Source: Paragordius varius (lineage: Eukaryota > Nematomorpha). From it: a DNA stretch of 64,000 bases. The stretch is from NCBI GenBank assembly GCA_964247055.1, contig OZ176050.1, forward strand, positions 310,001 to 374,000, in the 5' to 3' direction. Below the pieces are notes generated by a model that had not been told where the DNA came from, did not search any database, and saw only the letters and a program-made list of their open reading frames with translations. Position numbers and translations under genes: made by a program. This document shows, in pieces, positions 35,641-47,992 of the stretch (positions are counted from its first letter, which is position 1; every line of letters begins with the position of its first letter).

Positions 35641-38600
35641 TACCCAAAAAAAATTATGGTGACATCACCTGATCAAATTTGGATTTTAGGTAGCCATTTT
35701 TATTTTTAAAATCGTATAAAATAAATTTTTTAAATATTTAAAAAATTCATAAAAATTACATTTATAGTCCGATCTCGAAAATATTTGGGGTGATGATGGA
35801 ACTACCATAGGGCTACCCAAAAAAATTATAGTGACATCACCTGATCAAATTTGGATTTTAGGTAGCCATTTTTATTTTTAAAATCGTATAAAATAAATTT
35901 TTTAAATATTTAAAAAATTCCTAAAAATTACATTTATAGTCCGATCCCCAAAATATTTGGGGTGATGATGGAACTACCATAGGGCTACCCAAAAAAAATT
36001 ATGGTCACATCACCTGATCAAATTTGGATTTTAGGTAGCCATTTTTATTTTTAAAATCGTATAAAATAAATTTTTTAAATATTTAAAAAATTCATAAAAA
36101 TTACATTTATACTCCGATCTCGAAAATATTTGGGGTGATGATGGAACTACCATAGGGCTACCCAAAAAAATTATAGTGACATCACCTGATCAAATTTGGA
36201 TTTTAGGTAGCCATTTTTATTTTTAAAATCGTATAAAATAAATTTTTTAAATATTTAAAAAATTCCTAAAAATTACATTTATATCCCGATCTCGAAAATA
36301 TTTGGGGTGATGATGGAACTACCATAGGGCTACCCAAAAAAATTATAGTGACATCACCTGATCAAATTTGGATTTTAGGTAGCCATTTTTATTTTTAAAA
36401 TCGTATAAAATAAATTTTTTAAATATTTAAAAAATTCCTAAAAATTACATTTATAGTCCGATCCCCAAAATATTTGGGGTGATGATGGAACTACCATAGG
36501 GCTACCCAAAAAAATTATAGTGACATCACCTGATCAAATTTGGATTTTAGGTAGCCATTTTTATTTTTAAAATCGTATAAAATAAATTTTTTAAAAATTT
36601 AAAAAATTCATAAAAATTACATTTATACTCCGATCTCGGAAATATTTGGGGTGATGATGGAACTACCATAGGGCTACCCAAAAAAAATTATGGTGACATC
36701 ACCTGATCAAATTTGGATTTTAGGTAGCCATTTATATTTTTAAAATCGTATAAAATAAATTTTTTAAATATTTAAAAAATTCAAAAAAATTACATTTAAA
36801 GTCCGATCTCAAAAATATTTGGGGTTATGATGGAACTACCATAGGGCTACCCAAAAAAAATTATGGCGACATCACCTTATCAAATTTGGATTTTAGGTAG
36901 CCATTTTTATTTTTAAAATCGTATAAAATAAATTTTTTAAATATTTAAAAAATTCATAAAAATTACATTTATAGTCCGATCCCCAAAATATTTGGGGTGA
37001 TGATGGAACTACCATAGGGCTACCCAAAAAAAATTATGGTGACATCACCTGATCAAATTTGGATTTTAGGTAGCCATTTTTATTTTTAAAATCGTATAAA
37101 ATAAATTTTTTAAATATTTAAAAAATTCATAAAAATTACATTTATACTCCGATCTCGAAAATATTTGGGGTGATGATGGATACCATAGGGCTACCCAAAA
37201 AAAATTATGGTGACATCACCTGATCAAATTTGGATTTTAGGTAGCCATTTTTATTTTTAAAATCGTATAAAATAAATTTTTTAAATATTTAAAAAATTCA
37301 TAAAAATTACATTTATAGTCCGATCTCGAAAATATTTGGGGTGATGATGGAACTACCATAGGGCTACCCAAAAAAATTATAGTGACATCACCTGATCAAA
37401 TTTGGATTTTAGGTAGCCATTTTTATTTTTAAAATCGTATAAAATAAATTTTTTAAATATTTAAAAAATTCCTAAAAATTACATTTATAGTCCGATCCCC
37501 AAAATATTTGGGGTGATGATGGAACTACCATAGGGCTACCCAAAAAAAATTATGGTCACATCAGCTGATCAAATTTGGATTTTAGGTAGCCATTTTTATT
37601 TTTAAAATCGTATAAAATAAATTTTTTAAATATTTAAAAAATTCATAAAAATTACATTTATATTCCGATCCCCAAAATATTTGGGGTGATGATGGAACTA
37701 CCATAGGGCTACCCAAAAAAATTATAGTGACATCACCTGATCAAATTTGGATTTTAGGTAGCCATTTTTATTTTTAAAATCGTATAAAATAAATTTTTTA
37801 AATATTTAAAAAATTCCTAAAAATTACATTTATAGTCCGATCCCCAAAATATTTGGGGTGATGATGGAACTACCATAGGGCTACCCAAAAAAATTATAGT
37901 GACATCACCTGATCAAATTTGGATTTTAGGTAGCCATTTTTATTTTTAAAATCGTATAAAATAAATTTTTTAAAAATTTAAAAAATTCATAAAAATTACA
38001 TTTATACTCCGATCTCGGAAATATTTGGGGTGATGATGGAACTACCATAGGGCTACCCAAAAAAAATTATGGTGACATCACCTGATCAAATTTGGATTTT
38101 AGGTAGCCATTTATATTTTTAAAATCGTATAAAATAAATTTTTTAAATATTTAAAAAATTCAAAAAAATTACATTTAAAGTCCGATCTCAAAAATATTTG
38201 GGGTTATGATGGAACTACCATAGGGCTACCCAAAAAAAATTATGGCGACATCACCTTATCAAATTTGGATTTTAGGTAGCCATTTTTATTTTTAAAATCG
38301 TATAAAATAAATTTTTTAAATATTTAAAAAATTCATAAAAATTACATTTATAGTCCGATCTCGAAAATATTTGGGGTGATGATGGAACTACCATAGGGCT
38401 ACCCAAAAAAATTATAGTGACATCACCTGATCAAATTTGGATTTTAGGTAGCCATTTTTATTTTTAAAATCGTATAAAATAAATTTTTTAAATATTTAAA
38501 AAATTCCTAAAAATTACATTTATAGTCCGATCCCCAAAATATTTGGGGTGATGATGGAACTACCATAGGGCTACCCAAAAAAAATTATGGTCACATCACC

Positions 38601-39393
38601 TGATCAAATTTGGATTTTAGGTAGCCATTTTTATTTTTAAAATCGTATAAAATAAATTTTTTAAATATTTAAAAAATTCATAAAAATTACATTTATACTC
38701 CGATCTCGAAAATATTTGGGGTGATGATGGAACTACCATAGGGCTACCCAAAAAAATTATAGTGACATCACCTGATCAAATTTGGATTTTAGGTAGCCAT
38801 TTTTATTTTTAAAATCGTATAAAATAAATTTTTTAAATATTTAAAAAATTCCTAAAAATTACATTTATACTCCGATCTCGAAAATATTTGGGGTGATGAT
38901 GGAACTACCATAGGGCTACCCAAAAAAATTATAGTGACATCACCTGATCAAATTTGGATTTTAGGTAGCCATTTTTATTTTTAAAATCGTATAAAATAAA
39001 TTTTTTAAATATTTAAAAAATTCCTAAAAATTACATTTATAGTCCGATCCCCAAAATATTTGGGGTGATGATGGAACTACCATAGGGCTACCCAAAAAAA
39101 ATTATGGCGACATCACCTGATCAAATTTGGATTTTAGGTAGCCATTTTTATTTTTAAAATCGTATAAAATAAATTTTTTAAATATTTAAAAAATTCAAAA
39201 AAATTACATTTATACTCCGATCTCGACAATATTTGGGGTGATGATGGAACTACCATAGGGCTACCCAAAAAAAATTATGGGGACATCACCTGATCAAATT
39301 TGGATTTTAGGTAGCCATTTTTATTTTTAAAATCGTATAAAATAAATTTTTTAAATATTAAAATTCAAAAAAATTACATTTATACTCCGATCT

Positions 39394-40944
39394 CGACAAT
39401 ATTTGCGGTGATGATGGAACTACCATAGGGCTACCCAAAAAAAAATATGGTGACATCACCTGATCAAATTTGGATTTTAGGTAGCCATTTTTATTTTTAA
39501 AATCGTATAAAATAAATTTTTTAAATATTTAAAAAATTCATAAAAATTACATTTATACTCCGATCTCGAAAATATTTGGGGTGATGATGGAACTACCATA
39601 GGGCTACCCAAAAAAAATTATGGTGACATCACCTGATCAAATTTGGATTTTAGGTAGCCATTTTTATTTTTAAAATCGTATAAAATAAATTTTTTAAATA
39701 TTAAAAAAATTCAAAAAAACTACATTTATACTCCGATCTCGACAATATTTGGGGTGATGATGGAACTACCATAGGGCTCAGAAAAAAAATTATGGCGACA
39801 TAACCTGATCAAATTTGGATTTTAGGTAGCCATTTTTATTTTTACAATCGTATAAAATAAATTTTTTAAATATTTAAAAAATTCATAAAAATTACATTTA
39901 TACTCCGATCTCGACAATATTTGGGGTGATGATGGAACTACCATAGGGCTACCCAAAAAAAAATATGGTGACATCACCTGATCAAATTTGGATTTTAGGT
40001 AGCCATTTTTATTTTTAAAATCGTATAAAATAAATTTTTTAAATATTTAAAAAATTCATAAAAATTACATTTATACTCCGATCTCGAAAATATTTGGGGT
40101 GATGATGGAACTACCATAGGGCTACCCAAAAAAAATTATGGTGACATCACCTGATCAAATTTGGATTTTAGGTAGCCATTTTTATTTTTAAAATCGTATA
40201 AAATAAATTTTTTAAATATTAAAAAAATTCAAAAAAACTACATTTATACTCCGATCTCGACAATATTTGGGGTGATGATGGAACTACCATAGGGCTCAGA
40301 AAAAAAATTATGGCGACATAACCTGATCAGATTTGGATTTTAGGTAGCCATTTTTATTTTTACAATCGTATAAAATAAATTTTTTAAATATTTAAAAAAT
40401 TCATAAAAATTACATTTATACTCCGATCTCGACAATATTTGGGGTGATGATGGAACTACCATAGGGCTACCCAAAAAAAAATATGGTGACATCACCTGAT
40501 CAAATTTGGATTTTAGGTAGCCATTTTTATTTTTAAAATCGTATAAAATAAATTTTTTAAATATTTAAAAAATTCATAAAAATTACATTTATACTCCGAT
40601 CTCGAAAATATTTGGGGTGATGATGGAACTACCATAGGGCTACCCAAAAAAAATTATGGTGACATCACCTGATCAAATTTGGATTTTAGGTAGCCATTTT
40701 TATTTTTAAAATCGTATAAAATAAATTTTTTAAATATTAAAAAAATTCAAAAAAACTACATTTATACTCCGATCTCGACAATATTTGGGGTGATGATGGA
40801 ACTACCATAGGGCTCAGAAAAAAAATTATGGCGACATAACCTGATCAAATTTGGATTTTAGGTAGCCATTTTTATTTTTACAATCGTATAAAATAAATTT
40901 TTTAAATATTTAAAAAATTCATAAAAATTACATTTATACTCCGA
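39394..40944 (-). repeat. 518-bp trimer higher-order repeat, second run
   Basis: The same three trimer units, carried along by the 8.0-kb duplication: ggctcag at 39775, 40293 and 40811. The gatcagatttgg variant near 40327 sits in the same unit as its partner near 30673, so the run was copied as a block and has not been re-homogenised since. Confidence 0.86.
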
Positions 40945-41609
40945 TCTCGAAAATATTTGGGGTGATGATGGAACTACCATAGGGCTACCCAAAAAAAATT
41001 ATGGTAACATCAGCTGATCAAATTTGGATTTTAGGTAGCCATTTTTATTTTTAAAATCGTATAAAATAAATTTTTTAAATATTTAAAAAATTCATAAAAA
41101 TTACATTTATACTCCGATCTCGAAAATATTTGGGGTGATGATGGAACTACCATAGGGCTACCCAAAAAAATTATAGTGACATCACCTGATCAAATTTGGA
41201 TTTTAGGTAGCCATTTTTATTTTTAAAATCGTATAAAATAAATTTTTTAAATATATAAAAAATTCCTAAAAATTACATTTATACTCCGATCTCGAAAATA
41301 TTTGGGGTGATGATGGAACTACCATAGGGCTACCCAAAAAAATTATAGTGACATCACCTGATCAAATTTGGATTTTAGGTAGCCATTTTTATTTTTAAAA
41401 TCGTATAAAATAAATTTTTTAAATATTTAAAAAATTCCTAAAAATTACATTTATAGTCCGATCCCCAAAATATTTGGGGTGATGATGGAACTACCATAGG
41501 GCTACCCAAAAAAATTATAGTGACATCACCTGATCAAATTTGGATTTTAGGTAGCCATTTTTATTTTTAAAATCGTATAAAATAAATTTTTTAAATATTT
41601 AAAAAATTC

Positions 41610-44600
41610 ATAGAAATTACATTTATACTCCGATCTCGGAAATATTTCGGGTGATGATGGAATTACCATAGGGCTACCCAAAAAAAATTATGGTGACATC
41701 ACCTGATCAAATTTAGATTTTAGGTAGCCATTTTTATTTTTAATATCGTATAAAATAAATTTTTTCAATATTTAAAAAATTCATAAAAATTACATTTATA
41801 GTCCGATCTCGACAATATTTAGGGTGATGATGGAACTATCATAGGCCTACCTAAAAAAATTATGGCGACATCACCTGATCAAATATGGATTTTAGGTAGC
41901 CATTTTTATTTTTAAAATCGTATAAAATAAATTTTTTAAATATTTAAAAAATTCAAAAAAATTACATTTAAAGTCCGATCTCAAAAATATTTGGGGATAT
42001 GATGGAACTACCATAGGGCTACCCAAAAAAAATTATGGCGACATCACCTGATCAAATTTGGATTTTAGGTAGCCATTTTTATTTTTAAAATCGTATAAAA
42101 TAAATTTTTTAAATATTTAAAAAATTCAAAAAAATTACATTTAAAGTCCGATCTCAAAAATATTTGGGGTGATGATGGATACCATAGGGCTACCCAAAAA
42201 AAATTATGGTGACATCACCTGATCAAATTTGGATTTTAGGTAGCCATTTTTATTTTTAAAATCGTATAAAATAAATTTTTAAATATTTAAAAAATTCATA
42301 AAAATTACATTTATAGTCCGATCTCGAAAATATTTGGGGTGATGATGGAACTACCATAGGGCTACCCAAAAAAATTATAGTGACATCACCTGATCAAATT
42401 TGGATTTTAGGTAGCCATTTTTATTTTTAAAATCGTATAAAATAAATTTTTTAAATATTTAAAAAATTCCTAAAAATTACATTTATAGTCCGATCCCCAA
42501 AATATTTGGGGTGATGATGGAACTACCATAGGGCTACCCAAAAAAAATTATGGTCACATCACCTGATCAAATTTGGATTTTAGGTAGCCATTTTTATTTT
42601 TAAAATCGTATAAAATAAATTTTTTAAATATTTAAAAAATTCATAAAAATTACATTTATACTCCGATCTCGAAAATATTTGGGGTGATGATGGAACTACC
42701 ATAGGGCTACCCAAAAAAATTATAGTGACATCACCTGATCAAATTTGGATTTTAGGTAGCCATTTTTATTTTTAAAATCGTATAAAATAAATTTTTTAAA
42801 AATTTAAAAAATTCATAAAAATTACATTTATACTCCGATCTCGGAAATATTTGGGGTGATGATGGAACTACCATAGGGCTACCCAAAAAAAATTATGGTG
42901 ACATCACCTGATCAAATTTGGATTTTAGGTAGCCATTTATATTTTTAAAATCGTATAAAATAAATTTTTTAAATATTTAAAAAATTCAAAAAAATTACAT
43001 TTAAAGTCCGATCTCAAAAATATTTGGGGTTATGATGGAACTACCATAGGGCTACCCAAAAAAAATTATGGCGACATCACCTTATCAAATTTGGATTTTA
43101 GGTAGCCATTTTTATTTTTAAAATCGTATAAAATAAATTTTTTAAATATTTAAAAAATTCATAAAAATTACATTTATACTCCGATCTCGGAAATATTTCG
43201 GGTGATGATGGAATTACCATAGGGCTACCCAAAAAAAATTATGGTGACATCACCTGATCAAATTTAGATTTTAGGTAGCCATTTTTATTTTTAATATCGT
43301 ATAAAATAAATTTTTTCAATATTTAAAAAATTCATAAAAATTACATTTATAGTCCGATCTCGACAATATTTAGGGTGATGATGGAACTATCATAGGCCTA
43401 CCTAAAAAAATTATGGCGACATCACCTGATCAAATATGGATTTTAGGTAGCCATTTTTATTTTTAAAATCGTATAAAATAAATTTTTTAAATATTTAAAA
43501 AATTCATAAAAATTACATTTATAGTCCGATCTCGAAAATATTTGGGGTGATGATGGAACTACCATAGGGCTACCCAAAAAAATTATAGTGACATCACCTG
43601 ATCAAATTTGGATTTTAGGTAGCCATTTTTATTTTTAAAATCGTATAAAATAAATTTTTTAAATATTTAAAAAATTCCTAAAAATTACATTTATAGTCCG
43701 ATCCCCAAAATATTTGGGGTGATGATGGAACTACCATAGGGCTACCCAAAAAAAATTATGGTCACATCACCTGATCAAATTTGGATTTTAGGTAGCCATT
43801 TTTATTTTTAAAATCGTATAAAATAAATTTTTTAAATATTTAAAAAATTCATAAAAATTACATTTATACTCCGATCTCGAAAATATTTGGGGTGATGATG
43901 GAACTACCATAGGGCTACCCAAAAAAATTATAGTGACATCACCTGATCAAATTTGGATTTTAGGTAGCCATTTTTATTTTTAAAATCGTATAAAATAAAT
44001 TTTTTAAATATTTAAAAAATTCCTAAAAATTACATTTATACTCCGATCTCGAAAATATTTGGGGTGATGATGGAACTACCATAGGGCTACCCAAAAAAAT
44101 TATAGTGACATCACCTGATCAAATTTGGATTTTAGGTAGCCATTTTTATTTTTAAAATCGTATAAAATAAATTTTTTAAATATTTAAAAAATTCCTAAAA
44201 ATTACATTTATAGTCCGATCCCCAAAATATTTGGGGTGATGATGGAACTACCATAGGGCTACCCAAAAAAATTATAGTGACATCACCTGATCAAATTTGG
44301 ATTTTAGGTAGCCATTTTTATTTTTAAAATCGTATAAAATAAATTTTTTAAAAATTTAAAAAATTCATAAAAATTACATTTATACTCCGATCTCGGAAAT
44401 ATTTGGGGTGATGATGGAACTACCATAGGGCTACCCAAAAAAAATTATGGTGACATCACCTGATCAAATTTGGATTTTAGGTAGCCATTTATATTTTTAA
44501 AATCGTATAAAATAAATTTTTTAAATATTTAAAAAATTCAAAAAAATTACATTTAAAGTCCGATCTCAAAAATATTTGGGGTTATGATGGAACTACCATA

Positions 44601-45300
44601 GGGCTACCCAAAAACAATTATGGCGACATCACCTTATCAAATTTGGATTTTAGGTAGCCATTTTTATTTTTAAAATCGTATAAAATAAATTTTTTAAATA
44701 TTTAAAAAATTCATAAAAATTACATTTATACTCCGATCTCGGAAATATTTCGGGTGATGATGGAATTACCATAGGGCTACCCAAAAAAAATTATGGTGAC
44801 ATCACCTGATCAAATTTAGATTTTAGGTAGCCATTTTTATTTTTAATATCGTATAAAATAAATTTTTTCAATATTTAAAAAATTCATAAAAATTACATTT
44901 ATAGTCCGATCTCGACAATATTTAGGGTGATGATGGAACTATCATAGGCCTACCTAAAAAAATTATGGCGACATCACCTGATCAAATATGGATTTTAGGT
45001 AGCCATTTTTATTTTTAAAATCGTATAAAATAAATTTTTTAAATATTTAAAAAATTCAAAAAAATTACATTTAAAGTCCGATCTCAAAAATATTTGGGGA
45101 TATGATGGAACTACCATAGGGCTACCCAAAAAAAATTATGGCGACATCACCTGATCAAATTTGGATTTTAGGTAGCCATTTTTATTTTTAAAATCGTATA
45201 AAATAAATTTTTTAAATATTTAAAAAATTCAAAAAAATTACATTTAAAGTCCGATCTCAAAAATATTTGGGGTGATGATGGATACCATAGGGCTACCCAA
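41610..45300 (-). repeat. 9-monomer modules with the atatcg marker, second set
   Basis: Copy of 31960-35640 within the 8.0-kb duplication; markers at 41745, 43296 and 44848 (spacings 1551 and 1552 bp). The unequal monomer content between markers in both sets shows that the modules are shuffled combinations of the same few monomer variants. Confidence 0.82.
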
Positions 45301-47963
45301 AAAAAATTATGGTGACATCACCTGATCAAATTTGGATTTTAGGTAGCCATTTTTATTTTTAAAATCGTATAAAATAAATTTTTTAAATATTTAAAAAATT
45401 CATAAAAATTACATTTATAGTCCGATCTCGAAAATATTTGGGGTGATGATGGAACTACCATAGGGCTACCCAAAAAAATTATAGTGACATCACCTGATCA
45501 AATTTGGATTTTAGGTAGCCATTTTTATTTTTAAAATCGTATAAAATAAATTTTTTAAATATTTAAAAAATTCCTAAAAATTACATTTATAGTCCGATCC
45601 CCAAAATATTTGGGGTGATGATGGAACTACCATAGGGCTACCCAAAAAAAATTATGGTCACATCACCTGATCAAATTTGGATTTTAGGTAGCCATTTTTA
45701 TTTTTAAAATCGTATAAAATAAATTTTTTAAATATTTAAAAAATTCATAAAAATTACATTTATACTCCGATCTCGAAAATATTTGGGGTGATGATGGAAC
45801 TACCATAGGGCTACCCAAAAAAATTATAGTGACATCACCTGATCAAATTTGGATTTTAGGTAGCCATTTTTATTTTTAAAATCGTATAAAATAAATTTTT
45901 TAAATATTTAAAAAATTCCTAAAAATTACATTTATATCCCGATCTCGAAAATATTTGGGGTGATGATGGAACTACCATAGGGCTACCCAAAAAAATTATA
46001 GTGACATCACCTGATCAAATTTGGATTTTAGGTAGCCATTTTTATTTTTAAAATCGTATAAAATAAATTTTTTAAATATTTAAAAAATTCCTAAAAATTA
46101 CATTTATAGTCCGATCCCCAAAATATTTGGGGTGATGATGGAACTACCATAGGGCTACCCAAAAAAATTATAGTGACATCACCTGATCAAATTTGGATTT
46201 TAGGTAGCCATTTTTATTTTTAAAATCGTATAAAATAAATTTTTTAAAAATTTAAAAAATTCATAAAAATTACATTTATACTCCGATCTCGGAAATATTT
46301 GGGGTGATGATGGAACTACCATAGGGCTACCCAAAAAAAATTATGGTGACATCACCTGATCAAATTTGGATTTTAGGTAGCCATTTATATTTTTAAAATC
46401 GTATAAAATAAATTTTTTAAATATTTAAAAAATTCAAAAAAATTACATTTAAAGTCCGATCTCAAAAATATTTGGGGTTATGATGGAACTACCATAGGGC
46501 TACCCAAAAAAAATTATGGCGACATCACCTTATCAAATTTGGATTTTAGGTAGCCATTTTTATTTTTAAAATCGTATAAAATAAATTTTTTAAATATTTA
46601 AAAAATTCATAAAAATTACATTTATAGTCCGATCCCCAAAATATTTGGGGTGATGATGGAACTACCATAGGGCTACCCAAAAAAAATTATGGTGACATCA
46701 CCTGATCAAATTTGGATTTTAGGTAGCCATTTTTATTTTTAAAATCGTATAAAATAAATTTTTTAAATATTTAAAAAATTCATAAAAATTACATTTATAC
46801 TCCGATCTCGAAAATATTTGGGGTGATGATGGATACCATAGGGCTACCCAAAAAAAATTATGGTGACATCACCTGATCAAATTTGGATTTTAGGTAGCCA
46901 TTTTTATTTTTAAAATCGTATAAAATAAATTTTTTAAATATTTAAAAAATTCATAAAAATTACATTTATAGTCCGATCTCGAAAATATTTGGGGTGATGA
47001 TGGAACTACCATAGGGCTACCCAAAAAAATTATAGTGACATCACCTGATCAAATTTGGATTTTAGGTAGCCATTTTTATTTTTAAAATCGTATAAAATAA
47101 ATTTTTTAAATATTTAAAAAATTCCTAAAAATTACATTTATAGTCCGATCCCCAAAATATTTGGGGTGATGATGGAACTACCATAGGGCTACCCAAAAAA
47201 AATTATGGTCACATCAGCTGATCAAATTTGGATTTTAGGTAGCCATTTTTATTTTTAAAATCGTATAAAATAAATTTTTTAAATATTTAAAAAATTCATA
47301 AAAATTACATTTATAGTCCGATCCCCAAAATATTTGGGGTGATGATGGAACTACCATAGGGCTACCCAAAAAAAATTATGGTGACATCACCTGATCAAAT
47401 TTGGATTTTAGGTAGCCATTTTTATTTTTAAAATCGTATAAAATAAATTTTTTAAATATTTAAAAAATTCATAAAAATTACATTTATATTCCGATCCCCA
47501 AAATATTTGGGGTGATGATGGAACTACCATAGGGCTACCCAAAAAAATTATAGTGACATCACCTGATCAAATTTGGATTTTAGGTAGCCATTTTTATTTT
47601 TAAAATCGTATAAAATAAATTTTTTAAAAATTTAAAAAATTCATAAAAATTACATTTATACTCCGATCTCGAAAATATTTGGGGTGATGATGGAACTACC
47701 ATAGGGCTACCCAAAAAAAATTATGGTGACATCACCTGATCAAATTTGGATTTTAGGTAGCCATTTATATTTTTAAAATCGTATAAAATAAATTTTTTAA
47801 ATATTTAAAAAATTTAAAAAAATTACATTTAAAGTCCGATCTCAAAAATATTTAGGGTTATGATGGAACTACCATAGGGCTACCCAAAAAAAATTATGGC
47901 GACATCACCTTATCAAATTTGGATTTTAGGTAGCCATTTTTATTTTTAAAATCGTATAAAATA

Positions 47964-47987
47964 AATTTTTTAAATATTTAAAAAATT
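47964..47987. repeat. Perfect 24-bp A/T palindrome abutting the right junction
   Basis: The two halves are aattttttaaat and atttaaaaaatt, reverse complements of each other with no spacer. The same palindrome sits at positions 109-132 of nearly every monomer in the array; a few copies carry a substitution, such as taaatttttaaaa in the type A variant. This copy is singled out because the inversion boundary falls immediately at its edge. Whether palindrome extrusion caused the break cannot be decided from sequence. Confidence 0.93.
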
Positions 47988-47992
47988 GATGT
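47983..47992. other. Right inversion junction (minus to plus)
   Basis: Inverted monomers end at 47987 (monomer position 109) and plus monomers start at 47988 (position 17, gatgtcaccataa). The join reads aaaaaattgatgtcacc with at most one shared T. The last base of the inverted block is also the last base of a complete 24-bp A/T palindrome (47964-47987). On reversal of block 2 the left end of the block (position 12, gatc) would abut position 17 here, with only aggt missing. The folded loop at this junction would be about 91 nt (47988-48078). Confidence 0.95.

Larger units (their letters stand above)
29628..37662 (-). repeat. 8.0-kb near-identical duplication, copy 1
   Basis: This 8035-bp segment, about 46-47 monomers, matches 39282-47315 at an offset of 9654 bp, becoming 9653 bp after a 1-bp indel. 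Spot checks at many rare variants agree: gcggtgatg, three ggctcag monomers, gatcagatttgg, atatataaaaaattcc, attcatagaaatt, aaaaacaattatgg, tatatcccgatc and gatggatacc. I found two differences: T at 30144 against A at 39798, and a six-T run near 32621 against five T near 42276. The copies separate at 29627/39281 and 37663/47316, with about 1.6 kb between them. Such closeness means a recent event, or an assembly duplication. Confidence 0.87.
39282..47315 (-). repeat. 8.0-kb near-identical duplication, copy 2
   Basis: Partner of 29628-37662. It ends only about 670 bp before the right inversion junction. It includes the trimer run, three 9-mer modules with the atatcg marker (41745, 43296, 44848) and the gatggatacc monomers. 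The 1.6-kb spacer 37663-39281 between the copies is also satellite, made of the same type A monomers in another order. Confidence 0.87.
9711..47987 (-). repeat. Satellite array block 2 (same monomer, inverted orientation, about 221 copies)
   Basis: The same 173-bp monomer runs on the opposite strand for about 38.3 kb without interruption; copies read gatcaaatttggattttagg then tagcc and so on. The block is compound. From 9711 to about 25.3 kb it carries type B markers (aaaaacttcat, gggctgccc, accttaaaaaatt, the 21-bp deletion monomer). From about 25.8 kb to 47987 it carries type A markers (aaagtccgatctc, cctatcataggcc-like variants, catttatattttt, cacctta, attcctaaaaatt). Reversed, this order continues the type A of block 1 into the type B of block 3, which is the evidence that the block was turned round as one piece. 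Higher-order duplications of 0.5 to 9.65 kb period are nested inside and are listed separately. No unique sequence was found. Confidence 0.98.

Noticed and set aside
9711-47987. Block 2 as one arm of a giant palindrome (inverted duplication)
   Set aside because: If block 2 were an inverted duplicate of a neighbour, the sequences next to each junction would mirror each other outward. Instead type B faces type A at 9710 and type A faces type B at 47987, and reversal restores continuity at both ends. That is an inversion, not a duplication.
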